A DNA stretch of 64,000 nt, taken from NCBI RefSeq assembly GCF_014636865.1, contig NZ_BMER01000007.1, forward strand, positions 192,921 through 256,920, given 5' to 3'. This document shows positions 1 through 8,053 of this stretch, in pieces. The position numbers were made by a program, and so were the translations under genes. This DNA is from Parapedobacter pyrenivorans (lineage in GTDB: Bacteria > Bacteroidota > Bacteroidia > Sphingobacteriales > Sphingobacteriaceae). Within the stretch, counting starts at the first letter, position 1, and every line of letters begins with the position of its first letter. The notes beneath the pieces were generated by a model that had not been told where the DNA came from, did no database searches, and saw only the letters and a list, made by a program, of their open reading frames with translations.

Positions 1-1
1 T

Positions 2-2176
2 GAGGAGGTCAGGTTGCGGTTTCCATTAACCACGGGGATGGTCAACGCGCACTACGATGTCCAATTCCTCCCGGAAAGTGGTTATTGGTTGGCGGATATC
101 CCGGCGGTCATGGGAGTGAAGGCGGTAGACCAAGATGGCTTGGGCGTGCGTGCGAAAGGGGTTGTGGTAGCGCCAGATGGTACGGAAGTTGCAAACTTTG
201 ATTGCGTACATAAAGGGATGGGGCGCGTAGCGCTACCGCCTTTGCCCGTGGGCAATTACCAGGCCCGGGTAACCTTCCCCGACGGCGCTCAAGCTACCTA
301 TCCGCTTCCAGGACAAAAGACAAAGGGGTTGGCGCTCCACTATAGCGAGCAGCTGAGCACACCCGAACGTTTCGCAGTGCAAGTTTTGGGTACCGATGCT
401 GCTTTTGTCGATGGCTTGGTCTTGGTGGGGTTTGCACGTGGAGCCATGTGTTACGGCATTTCGATCAAGAAAGGCGATAATCTATTGTATGTCAATGTGA
501 AAAAGGATGCCTTTCCTGAGGGTATTGTCCATTTTTCGCTGTTGGATGCCGCCGGAAAACCCCTGGCTTCCCGTATGGTGTACAACCACAGAGAGAACAG
601 GGGATTATCGATACAGGTGTCTCCCCACCGGCAAGTGTACGGCAAGCGCGACAGCATTGCACTGCATGTCAAGGTTACAGACGCTGATGGGCAACCGGTA
701 CGTGGCAACTTTGCCATGGGGGTGACAGACGACGGCCGTTATCATGCAAATAGATTGGAAGAGACCATTCGTACACGCTACCTGCTATCGTCCGAGCTCC
801 AGGGATATATCGAGGATCCTGGTTTCTACCTGGCTGCCGACAGTGGTGCCCGGATGGCTGTCGACAATCTCCTCCTTACCCAAGGATGGGTACGTTACGA
901 CCAGTCGCTACTACCGAAGGTCGCCAAGTTTACCCACCCGCCTGAGCCTTTCTTCCGAATTGCTGGGACGGTCAGTAACGGATTCGGTAAACCGCTTGGA
1001 AATACCGAAGTCTCTTTGGCGGCGATAGGCAAGAACGCGTTTATGATGGATACGGTGGCAGATGAAAATGGGGTGTTCCGATTTCAGCAGTTCCCGCTAT
1101 TCGATTCGTTGGGATTCGTCATAACAGCCAAGAACAAGCGGGGTAGGAGTTTCAACGTGAGAATCGAATTGGCGCCGGATGTCGAGCGGATGGTCACACC
1201 CAACACGGACTGGCGGGCGGGCGAACGTTTGCCCTGGTATGTCAATTTAAATCGGAACACCCAACGCGCGGTGATTGCCCAACGGGAGCACTTACGCAAT
1301 ACGATTTACGGCACGGAAGGCGGCGACCTCAAGATGGTTATGCTGGAAGAGGCTAACGTAACCGGACGGCGGGTAATCAAGGGGTCGACAAACCTCAACG
1401 GACCGGGAAATGCTGACCAAGTGATTGATGAGGAAGAATTGATGGAACACGGTACGAAAACCCTCCTGCAGATACTCGCAGAGCAGGTGGAAGGATTTCA
1501 GGTGGGGAGGTTCCCACGTAGTCGTTCCGGGAAACCTGCGTACATGGTTTTCAACAGGCCCGTACGGATCATCTTTGACGGAATGGATATCGAACGGTTT
1601 TACGACCCGGTAGAAGGGATGCCCGAAAACGACCATCTCTTATTTGTAAAAGGTCACTTGCAGGGCTATACGGTAGACGAATTGGTCGGTATTGAGGTGA
1701 TGTCTGGTGCAGGATACAGTTCAAGGTACAATTCCTATTTTTTGCATGGTTCGGAGTTGGTCGCTTCTTCGGGGCAAGCACAGATTGCGCAGCCCGGTCC
1801 CGGCGCGGTAAACCCCTTAAGCAGGACGAGTGCCGTTATGGGGCTCAATCCCGTATACATTAACATTACAACACGTAGTGGTATGGGTTTGTATGACCGC
1901 CGCACGCCGGGCGTGGTGCATTTCAGGCCCATGCCATTCGCTTGGCCACGCGATTTCTACAAACCCCGTTACCCGGTCGCTTGGGCCGATAAGGGAATAC
2001 CAGACCTGCGATCTACCATCCATTGGGAACCGTTTATCATCACCAATGAGCAGGGCGAAGCGACCATTTCATTCTATGCCGGCGATTTGCTGGGGAGCTA
2101 TACCATCCGTATGCAAGGCTTGGACGATAAGGGCAACCTCGGTGTCTTGCACCAGCAGCTTCCAATCCTTGAGTAG
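2..2176 (+). CDS. MG2/TonB-plug domain surface protein, 3' part only
   Basis: The reading frame is open from base 2 and has no convincing start, so this is the C-terminal ~724 residues of a longer gene that begins left of the window. It resembles the large Bacteroidota proteins that combine macroglobulin-like MG2 domains, a carboxypeptidase-type regulatory domain and a TonB plug-like domain. Visible parts: an FLPE-SG-W type MG domain at the start, a beta-rich regulatory segment around residues 315-390, a plug-like stretch around 470-585 (TLLQILAEQVEGFQV, RIIFDG, VDELVGIEVMSG), and a C-terminal alpha-2-macroglobulin-like segment (DLRSTIHWEP, GEATISFYAGD). It probably acts at the outer membrane or periplasm. 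Its substrate cannot be told from the sequence. Confidence 0.75.
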   Translation, partial: EEVRLRFPLTTGMVNAHYDVQFLPESGYWLADIPAVMGVKAVDQDGLGVRAKGVVVAPDGTEVANFDCVHKGMGRVALPPLPVGNYQARVTFPDGAQATYPLPGQKTKGLALHYSEQLSTPERFAVQVLGTDAAFVDGLVLVGFARGAMCYGISIKKGDNLLYVNVKKDAFPEGIVHFSLLDAAGKPLASRMVYNHRENRGLSIQVSPHRQVYGKRDSIALHVKVTDADGQPVRGNFAMGVTDDGRYHANRLEETIRTRYLLSSELQGYIEDPGFYLAADSGARMAVDNLLLTQGWVRYDQSLLPKVAKFTHPPEPFFRIAGTVSNGFGKPLGNTEVSLAAIGKNAFMMDTVADENGVFRFQQFPLFDSLGFVITAKNKRGRSFNVRIELAPDVERMVTPNTDWRAGERLPWYVNLNRNTQRAVIAQREHLRNTIYGTEGGDLKMVMLEEANVTGRRVIKGSTNLNGPGNADQVIDEEELMEHGTKTLLQILAEQVEGFQVGRFPRSRSGKPAYMVFNRPVRIIFDGMDIERFYDPVEGMPENDHLLFVKGHLQGYTVDELVGIEVMSGAGYSSRYNSYFLHGSELVASSGQAQIAQPGPGAVNPLSRTSAVMGLNPVYINITTRSGMGLYDRRTPGVVHFRPMPFAWPRDFYKPRYPVAWADKGIPDLRSTIHWEPFIITNEQGEATISFYAGDLLGSYTIRMQGLDDKGNLGVLHQQLPILE

Positions 2177-2198
2177 CTGACTTTCGGTTGGCCGATCG

Positions 2199-3299
2199 CT
2201 AGACGTTGAAGCGGAAGTGCATGATATCGCCATCCTGCACCAGATAGGTTTTGCCTTCTACACTCAGTTTACCAGCTTCTTTCACGGCGGCTTCCGAGCC
2301 ATATTCGATAAAGTCAGCGTATTTGATGACTTCGGCACGGATGAAACCCTTTTCGAAATCAGTATGGATGACGCCCGCAGCCTGTGGGGCGGTATAACCA
2401 TTTTCAATGGTCCAGGCCCGCACCTCTTGTACACCTGCGGTAAAGTAAGTGGCCAGGTTCAACAGTTTATAAGCCGCTCGGATGAGTTTATGCACCCCCG
2501 ATTCGTTCAGACCGAGGTCTTCCAGGAAAAGCTGGCGCTCTTCGTAGCTATCCAATTGCGCAATTTCCGATTCAATCTGCGCGGAAATAATCAATACTTC
2601 GGCATCCTCATCCTTCACAGCCTCACGCACCCGGTCTACATAAGCATTGCCCGTATTTACGGAAGCCTCATCTACATTGCAAACATACAGGATGGGCTTT
2701 ACGGTCAACAGCGACAAGTCGCTGATAAATTCGAAATCCTCTATAGATATGGCCGCTGTACGGGCGGATTTGCCGGATTCAAGATGGCTTTTCACCACCG
2801 AGAGGATTTCGTAGCTCCGCTTGGCTTCCTTGTCATTTCCAGTTTTGGCTTGCTTTTCTACCTTTTGGACGCGTTTGGTTACGGTATCCAAATCTTTCAG
2901 CTGTAATTCGGTATCGATGATTTCCTTGTCGCGCACCGGGTCTACCGATCCATCCACATGTATCACATTCCCATCGTCGAAACACCGCAGTACATGAATG
3001 ATGGCATCTGTATTCCGGATGTTGCCAAGGAATTGATTACCCAGGCCCTCGCCCTTGCTAGCCCCTTTCACGAGGCCTGCAATGTCCACGATTTCGATGG
3101 TATTGGGCACCACCCGTTGCGGCTTTACCAATTCCGCGAGTTTATTCAAACGTTCGTCCGGTACGGTGATTACCCCCACATTGGGCTCGATGGTACAAAA
3201 TGGAAAATTAGCTGCCTGGGCCTTCGCATTGGAAAGGCAGTTGAATAACGTGGATTTGCCTACGTTCGGTAGGCCTACGATGCCGCACTGTAATGCCAT
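2199..3299 (-). CDS. ychF: Ribosome-binding ATPase YchF
   Basis: YchF is a universally conserved Obg-related P-loop NTPase that prefers ATP and binds the ribosome; it is linked to stress and translation control. The protein shows the P-loop GLPNVGKS at residues 9-16, the N-terminal MALQCGIVGLPN typical of the family, an NVDE base-recognition motif in the middle, and a C-terminal TGS-like region (TAPQAAGVIHTDFEKGFIRAEVI, split here: TAPQAAGVIHTDFEKGF then IRAEVI). The open frame extends 13 codons upstream, but the start at 3299 gives 366 residues, the usual family length. It is divergent from the Rieske gene, with a TATCTTTG promoter box about 28 bases upstream of the start. Confidence 0.95.
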   Translation of the reverse strand: MALQCGIVGLPNVGKSTLFNCLSNAKAQAANFPFCTIEPNVGVITVPDERLNKLAELVKPQRVVPNTIEIVDIAGLVKGASKGEGLGNQFLGNIRNTDAIIHVLRCFDDGNVIHVDGSVDPVRDKEIIDTELQLKDLDTVTKRVQKVEKQAKTGNDKEAKRSYEILSVVKSHLESGKSARTAAISIEDFEFISDLSLLTVKPILYVCNVDEASVNTGNAYVDRVREAVKDEDAEVLIISAQIESEIAQLDSYEERQLFLEDLGLNESGVHKLIRAAYKLLNLATYFTAGVQEVRAWTIENGYTAPQAAGVIHTDFEKGFIRAEVIKYADFIEYGSEAAVKEAGKLSVEGKTYLVQDGDIMHFRFNV

Positions 3300-3326
3300 G
3301 AATTGTTGAAAATTTTGAAAACGGGG

Positions 3327-3334
3327 CAAAGATA
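3327..3334 (-). promoter_or_regulatory. -7 promoter element for ychF
   Basis: On the minus strand this reads TATCTTTG, a perfect match to the Bacteroidota -7 consensus TAnnTTTG, 28 bases before the ychF start. No clear TTTG -33 box is seen at the usual 19-21 base spacing. Confidence 0.5.
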
Positions 3335-3358
3335 ACAATTAGTATTGTCTTTAAGTAT

Positions 3359-3366
3359 TATCTTTG
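3359..3366 (+). promoter_or_regulatory. -7 promoter element for the Rieske gene
   Basis: The sequence is TATCTTTG, the same octamer as in the divergent ychF promoter. It ends only 7 bases before the ATG at 3374, so transcription would begin at or next to the start codon and give a leaderless or nearly leaderless mRNA. No good -33 box is visible. Confidence 0.5.
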
Positions 3367-3373
3367 GACAACC

Positions 3374-3709
3374 ATGAAGTGGATTAAAGTAGCTGACGGC
3401 GAGATTCCCAAAACAGATGGAATCCGGAAAATCAAAATAGGTGGGAAACACGTCTGTATCATCCGTCACGGTGACAAGTTGCATGCCACCTCCGTGCGTT
3501 GCCCGCACGCCGGGGCCGACCTTTCGGGCGGGTGGTGCGAAGAAGAGCGGCTGATTTGCCCCTATCATCGCCATGCATTTAGCTTGGAAACCGGTAGGGG
3601 TGACCCCGGCCAGGGCGACTATATCACTGTCTATCCATTGGAGGAACGGGCAGGTGAGTGGTTTATCGGTATGAAAGAAAGCTGGCTGGGCAGCTTGTTC
3701 AAAACTTAA
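3374..3709 (+). CDS. Rieske [2Fe-2S] ferredoxin-like protein
   Basis: A 111-residue stand-alone Rieske domain, cytoplasmic because there is no signal peptide or membrane segment. The cluster ligands are complete: C43-P-H45 in the first loop and C62-PY-H65 in the second. It resembles small Rieske electron carriers (NirD-like or dioxygenase-ferredoxin-like) that pass electrons to an oxygenase or reductase, but no partner gene is adjacent, so its partner is unknown. It is divergent from ychF and followed by an unrelated secreted hydrolase. The start ATG lies directly behind a promoter box, which suggests leaderless translation. Confidence 0.88.
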   Translation: MKWIKVADGEIPKTDGIRKIKIGGKHVCIIRHGDKLHATSVRCPHAGADLSGGWCEEERLICPYHRHAFSLETGRGDPGQGDYITVYPLEERAGEWFIGMKESWLGSLFKT

Positions 3710-3794
3710 TGCCCATTGTTTGCGTAACCATTTCAATAGCTGGGCGTCTAATCATGGAATACTTAATTGTTGCACCTTAATCCGATAAATTACC

Positions 3795-5597
3795 ATGCGA
3801 ACGCGTTTGTTGTTACTCACCATGTTATTGGGCGGTCCGGCTTTCCTTTGGGCACAACCTGGCTCACCGGCTGCCAAGTTAATAGGCATTGATTCGTTGC
3901 TGGTGAAATTACTCGATGATTATAACGTTGCAGGTTTCTCCGTAGCCGTGGTACATAAGGATAGCGTAATTTATGCCAAGGGGTTTGGCTACCGCGATTA
4001 CGAAAAGCAATTGCCTGCCACACCTCAAACACTTTATGCCATTGGGTCGTCATCCAAAGCCTTTACCGCAGCGTTGTTGGGTAAGCTGTTTGGGGATAGT
4101 CTCTCATTGGATGACAAGGTAACGAAGCATTTGCCACAGTTGGAATTTCAGGATGGCAGGGAGGTCGATGTAACGGTACGCGACTTGATGACACACCGTA
4201 CGGGCTTAACACGCTACGACTTTTCGTGGTATGTGTTCAATTCCGATTCGCGAGATAGCCTATTGCAACGGGTAAAGTATATGAAACCCGATGCAGACTT
4301 ACGGGCCAGATGGCAATACAACAATTTCATGTACTTAGCGCAGGGCATGATTGCCGAGCGGATGAGCGGAAAGACGTGGGAAGAAAATATCCGCGAGCAT
4401 TTTCTCACCCCCCTAGGGATGACGCGCACCAATTTTGACGTGAATGATATGGCTAAGGATGCCGATGCTTCGATAGGGTATACGGTTACCGACAAAGATT
4501 CCATTAAAATGACGCCCTACTTTGAAATCCGTGGTATGGGACCTGCAGGCAGCATCAATAGCAGTGTTGAAGAAATGGCTAATTGGCTGAAAACGTGGAT
4601 CAATAACGGAAAATATGGAGGGAACCAAGTGATTCCCGCGGCCTATCTGAAAGAAGCGGAGAGTTCGCAAATGGTCATTGGCCCAGGCTTGCCTGGGCGC
4701 AAGCATCCAGACGTCCATTTGGCCAATTACGGCTTGGGCTGGATGATTGGCTCCTATCGGGGGCACTACCAGGTAGAGCATGGTGGTAATATCGATGGGT
4801 TTTCGGCCAGTACGGCTATTTTCCCCACAGACTCGCTCGGCATCGTGGTGCTGACCAATCAGAATGCCTCCGCGGTACCTGGCGTGGTACGTAATTTTAT
4901 TGCGGATCGTGTTTTAGAGCTGCCTTTCGTTGACTGGAATACAAAAACCGTTAAAAAAGACACGGCCACGGTAGATACCGCCAGCCAGGAGGAGGATGTA
5001 GCCCGGATCAAAGGAACGAGACCTACCCATGTGCAGGCCGATTATACGGGCATGTATAGTCATGCAGCATACGGACAGTTTGCCATCGGTCTCCATGGCG
5101 ATACACTCAAAGCCGCCCTCGGCAAGCAGCGGGTATGGCTAAGTCATTATCATTACGATGTGTTTGAGCTCAAAGATATCGATGCTCAGGGAAATGCTGA
5201 TACGTCGGACGGCGGTGTCAAGATCAACTTCCGGACGGGACTCGATGGTCAGGTCGAAGGCGCTGCCCTCTCTTTGGATGATCCCTCTGGCAACGCGGTG
5301 GAATTCAAACGGCAACCAGATGCCAAGGAGGTATCCGAAGAACAATTGCAGGCTTATATCGGCACCTACGAGGTGGGCGGTATGAAAATCAGTATTACGG
5401 TTGAAAATGGTATACTGTTTATGGATGTTCCCGGCCAAACCAACTATGAGACGATTGCACAGGGCAACCATTACTTTAAGCTGAAGGCACTGAGCGGGTT
5501 TGCCATCCGTTTTGAAATAGATGAATCCATAGGTAGGGCCATCGTCATGTACGCCATTCAACCCAATGGCACATTCAAAGCTGTACGGATCAAATGA
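3795..5597 (+). CDS. Secreted serine hydrolase, class C beta-lactamase/PBP-like
   Basis: A 600-residue exported protein with a signal peptide ending at WAQ (about residue 21). The beta-lactamase/transpeptidase fold shows all three active-site motifs: S85-SS-K88 (nucleophile and general base), Y175-NN (in place of YxN) and H329-GG (in place of KTG). These HGG-type enzymes are usually peptidases or esterases of the PBP4*/DD-peptidase group rather than drug-resistance enzymes. Residues from about 410 onward form an extra C-terminal beta-rich region, probably DUF3471-like, which also fits an esterase or peptidase. It stands alone between the Rieske gene and a convergent DUF1456 gene. The substrate is unknown. 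Confidence 0.88.
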   Translation: MRTRLLLLTMLLGGPAFLWAQPGSPAAKLIGIDSLLVKLLDDYNVAGFSVAVVHKDSVIYAKGFGYRDYEKQLPATPQTLYAIGSSSKAFTAALLGKLFGDSLSLDDKVTKHLPQLEFQDGREVDVTVRDLMTHRTGLTRYDFSWYVFNSDSRDSLLQRVKYMKPDADLRARWQYNNFMYLAQGMIAERMSGKTWEENIREHFLTPLGMTRTNFDVNDMAKDADASIGYTVTDKDSIKMTPYFEIRGMGPAGSINSSVEEMANWLKTWINNGKYGGNQVIPAAYLKEAESSQMVIGPGLPGRKHPDVHLANYGLGWMIGSYRGHYQVEHGGNIDGFSASTAIFPTDSLGIVVLTNQNASAVPGVVRNFIADRVLELPFVDWNTKTVKKDTATVDTASQEEDVARIKGTRPTHVQADYTGMYSHAAYGQFAIGLHGDTLKAALGKQRVWLSHYHYDVFELKDIDAQGNADTSDGGVKINFRTGLDGQVEGAALSLDDPSGNAVEFKRQPDAKEVSEEQLQAYIGTYEVGGMKISITVENGILFMDVPGQTNYETIAQGNHYFKLKALSGFAIRFEIDESIGRAIVMYAIQPNGTFKAVRIK

Positions 5598-5600
5598 TGG

Positions 5601-5846
5601 TCACTTTTTTTCACCGCCATCACGACGGGGTCTCGGACCACGTTTGTAAATGATCAGGCCGTTCAGAAAATTGCGGAGCAGTTGGTCACCGCAGGGTTTG
5701 AAGTTGGGGTGATCTTCTTTGCGGAATATCGCGCCAAGCTCTGTTTTGGTTACCCGGAAATCCGCAAGTGCCAATACCTCGATAATATCGTCGTCCGTGA
5801 ATTTTAAAGCTACGCGGAGCTTTTTCATGATATCATTATTGCTCAT
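5601..5846 (-). CDS. DUF1456 (YehS-like) protein, single domain
   Basis: An 81-residue protein beginning MSNNDIMKKLRVALKFTDDD and carrying the DUF1456 pattern: LR-AL--DD-I-E--ALADF-VTK-EL--IFRKEDHPN and a C-terminal LRNFLNGLI. Proteobacterial YehS proteins carry two tandem copies of this unit in about 156 residues; here there is only one, which is usual in Bacteroidota. The tail is basic (KRGPRPRRDGGEKK), which could favour nucleic-acid binding. It lies 14 bases downstream of the helicase gene on the same strand, so the two are probably co-transcribed. The molecular function of the family is not established. Confidence 0.85.
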   Translation of the reverse strand: MSNNDIMKKLRVALKFTDDDIIEVLALADFRVTKTELGAIFRKEDHPNFKPCGDQLLRNFLNGLIIYKRGPRPRRDGGEKK

Positions 5847-5860
5847 GGTCGTAAATGATC

Positions 5861-7162
5861 CTACCGTGAAATTTCTATCTTAATTTTTTTGCCTTTTATC
5901 TTTTCGTCTTTAACCAACCGGATAACACCATCAACCCGATTGCGTTTTACCGCTGCGTAGGCCGAGTGGTCCAGCACCTCGATCAGCCCCACGTCGCCTT
6001 TATCCAATCCCCCTTTTTTAAGCAATAGTCCCACGATATCTACCTTGTTTATTTTTTCTTTCTTTCCGGCGCCGATGTAAAGTGTCACCCAAGGCGAAGG
6101 CTGCGGTAAGGGGGCTATTGCCGGTAGGACTTCTTTTTCGGGCAATTCAACCAAATATGCTGGTTTTTCGTCTGGAGTTAAAAGCAGGTACGAAGTACCG
6201 GTAGCATGCATCCTTGCGGTACGCCCATTGCGGTGCAAAAAGGCTTCCTCATTGTGCGGTAGTTGGTAATGGATGATGTGCTCAATTTCAGGGACATCCA
6301 AGCCGCGGGACGCCAGATCGGTGGTAACCAAAATGCGATGGCTGCCATTCCTGAACTTGAGCAATGCCCGTTCCCGGTCTTCCTGCTCCATTCCGCCGTG
6401 GAAAATATCATGCGGCAGCTCCCTGTCCCATAATAGGTCGCTGATGCGCTCCACCGCATCGCGGTGGTTGCAGAAAACAAGTGTAGGCTCGTTACTTATT
6501 TTGCAGATCAGCGTAAACAAGGCATCGAGTTTATCGGCAGCATCGGCGATGACGACCTTTTGTTTTAGATTGGGTGCCGATGCCGTATGTGATAAAAAGT
6601 TAAGTGTCTCCGGTTCGATTATGCCGGTAAACGCAGGGATTTCATCCATTGGCGTGGCCGATGTCAGTACACGTTTTCGCACTGCCGGCAATTGCCTGAT
6701 GATATAAGTCATGTCTTCCTGGAAGCCAAATTCAAGTGACTTGTCGAATTCATCCAGAATCAACGTGCTCACTGTACTGGTATCAAACGTCTTGCGTCGC
6801 AGGTGGTGAGCAATGCGGCCGGGTGTACCGATGAGCACGGCAGGCGGCTGCGATAGGTTGTTGATTTCAATAGGAACAGGATGTCCGCCATAAAAGCAAT
6901 TCACCTTAAATCCACTGCCCATGGTTTTGAATACCTGCTCAATCTGCAGCGCAAGTTCCCGTGACGGTACAATGATCATTGCCTGGACAGTGGAAATGTT
7001 TTCTTTCAGTGATGTGAGCAAAGGCAATAAAAAGCCGAGTGTCTTTCCCGAGCCTGTGGGCGAAAGCAAAACGAGGTCGCTTTTTTCGTCTACACGGAGT
7101 GCGGCCTCCTGCATTTCGTTGAGCGCGTTTATTTTTAGATTAAGGAGTGCACGTTTTAACAT
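5861..7162 (-). CDS. DEAD/DEAH-box RNA helicase with DbpA-type C-terminal domain
   Basis: A 433-residue superfamily 2 RNA helicase. Motifs in order: Q-motif glutamine at Q18, motif I SPTGSGKT (34-41), PSREL Ia (66-70), TPGR (113-116), motif II DEFD (137-140) instead of DEAD, motif III SAT (168-170), then the second RecA domain with LVFCNHRDA, TTDLASRGLD and HRNGRTAR. The last ~75 residues, rich in lysine, match the DbpA RNA-binding domain, which in E. coli targets 23S rRNA helix 92; a role in 50S assembly is therefore likely. A TATCTTTG box at 7183-7190 could be its promoter. It probably forms an operon with the DUF1456 gene. Confidence 0.92.
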   Translation of the reverse strand: MLKRALLNLKINALNEMQEAALRVDEKSDLVLLSPTGSGKTLGFLLPLLTSLKENISTVQAMIIVPSRELALQIEQVFKTMGSGFKVNCFYGGHPVPIEINNLSQPPAVLIGTPGRIAHHLRRKTFDTSTVSTLILDEFDKSLEFGFQEDMTYIIRQLPAVRKRVLTSATPMDEIPAFTGIIEPETLNFLSHTASAPNLKQKVVIADAADKLDALFTLICKISNEPTLVFCNHRDAVERISDLLWDRELPHDIFHGGMEQEDRERALLKFRNGSHRILVTTDLASRGLDVPEIEHIIHYQLPHNEEAFLHRNGRTARMHATGTSYLLLTPDEKPAYLVELPEKEVLPAIAPLPQPSPWVTLYIGAGKKEKINKVDIVGLLLKKGGLDKGDVGLIEVLDHSAYAAVKRNRVDGVIRLVKDEKIKGKKIKIEISR

Positions 7163-7182
7163 GTGTATGGATGAGTCGGCAT

Positions 7183-7190
7183 CAAAGATA
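7183..7190 (-). promoter_or_regulatory. -7 promoter element for the helicase operon
   Basis: It reads TATCTTTG on the minus strand, a perfect TAnnTTTG match 21 bases before the helicase start. It is the same octamer as in the ychF and Rieske promoters. No clear -33 box is seen. Confidence 0.4.
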
Positions 7191-7235
7191 GGGGAAAAAC
7201 CGTGGACTTGACTAGCAATGTCAATATCAACGCAT

Positions 7236-7271
7236 AAAAAAAGAGCTATGAAGAATCATAGCTCTTTTTTT
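7236..7271. terminator. Bidirectional rho-independent terminator after tRNA-Leu
   Basis: The arms GAGCTATGA (7243-7251) and TCATAGCTC (7256-7264) pair perfectly around a 4-base loop and are flanked by seven A on the left and seven T on the right, so it can work in both directions. On the minus strand it ends the tRNA transcript just downstream of the tRNA 3' end and insulates the helicase promoter. Confidence 0.85.
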
Positions 7272-7274
7272 AAG

Positions 7275-7356
7275 TACCCAGGGCCGGGATCGAACCGGCA
7301 TGGGTCGCCCCACTGGTGTTTGAGACCAGCGCGTCTACCAATTCCGCCACCTGGGC
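7275..7356 (-). tRNA. tRNA-Leu (anticodon CAA)
   Basis: Read on the minus strand, an 82-base tRNA folds completely. The acceptor stem GCCCAGG pairs with CCTGGGT (one G-U pair), the discriminator is A, the D-arm carries GGTAG, the anticodon stem CTGGT/ACCAG holds the loop CTCAAAC with anticodon CAA (UUG codons), the long variable arm GGGCGACCC marks the leucine class, and the T-arm is GCCGG-TTCGATC-CCGGC. CCA is not encoded. A strong terminator follows immediately. Confidence 0.95.
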
Positions 7357-7529
7357 ATATGTTAATGTACTATCCCCTGTTCGGGGATGCAAATGTATTT
7401 ATTAATCCGTATTTCACAAAATGTTTTTCCAAATTCCTTAAGCGCGCAATAATGCCGCGATCCCATCGGTATCGGAACTACCCTAACAACTTGTCACAAC
7501 CGCCCCGCTAGATTGGCGTGTTTTCCCTC

Positions 7530-7558
7530 TTTGTTTGCCCGCAGAGGAGTTACCTTTG
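7530..7558 (+). promoter_or_regulatory. Promoter for the VOC-family gene
   Basis: The -7 box TACCTTTG (7551-7558) matches TAnnTTTG perfectly. A TTTG at 7530-7533 lies 17 bases upstream, slightly closer than the usual 19. Transcription would begin near 7565, giving a leader of about 57 bases. Confidence 0.5.
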
Positions 7559-7621
7559 TCCTATAGCTGAATAGCAGCAAGTAAACGTAACTTGATAATT
7601 TCATAACTAATAGTATACGCA

Positions 7622-8044
7622 ATGGTACTCAATCCTTATTTGAATTTTGCGGGTAATGCGGAAGAGGCATTCCGTTTTTACCAAACAGTTTTTGGTGGCG
7701 AACTATTTATCCAGCGGATGAGTGACGCACCCGGCTCAGAAAATTTGCCTGACCACGAAAAAAACTATGCGATGCACGTGTCTATTCCGGTAGGAAAGGG
7801 ACAATCCATCATGGCATCGGATTGCCTGGAATCCGCGGGCCAAGTGTTGAATGTGGGCAACAACAATTACATATCCGTTACGCCCGATAGCAGGGAAGAA
7901 GCAGACAGGCTGTTTAACGGATTGTCTGCCGGTGGCAATGTAGAGATGCCCATGGAAGATATGTTTTGGGGTGATTATTTCGGCTCGTTTGAAGATAAAT
8001 TCGGCGTACGTTGGATGATCAATTTTCCAAGCAACGCAAAATAA
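7622..8044 (+). CDS. VOC-family protein, PhnB/glyoxalase-like
   Basis: A 140-residue cytoplasmic protein of the vicinal-oxygen-chelate superfamily, PhnB-like branch. Family hallmarks: an N-terminal NPYLNFAGNAEEAFRFYQ, then VFGGEL, and a C-terminal MFWGDYFGSFEDKFGVRWM. Members fold as paired beta-alpha-beta-beta-beta units and bind a metal or small ligand. PhnB-like proteins have no settled reaction, and the older label 3-demethylubiquinone methyltransferase-like is a homology name only. It is a single gene with its own promoter, converging on the metal-transporter operon, with a shared hairpin between the two 3' ends. Confidence 0.85.
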   Translation: MVLNPYLNFAGNAEEAFRFYQTVFGGELFIQRMSDAPGSENLPDHEKNYAMHVSIPVGKGQSIMASDCLESAGQVLNVGNNNYISVTPDSREEADRLFNGLSAGGNVEMPMEDMFWGDYFGSFEDKFGVRWMINFPSNAK

Positions 8045-8053
8045 TTCGATAGC

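Noticed and set aside
2217-2906. 229-codon plus-strand frame opposite ychF
   Set aside because: Antisense to a universally conserved gene and without any family pattern.
3795-5597. Antibiotic-resistance beta-lactamase
   Set aside because: The active site has HGG in place of KTG and an extra C-terminal domain, which fits peptidase or esterase homologues better than a class C resistance enzyme.
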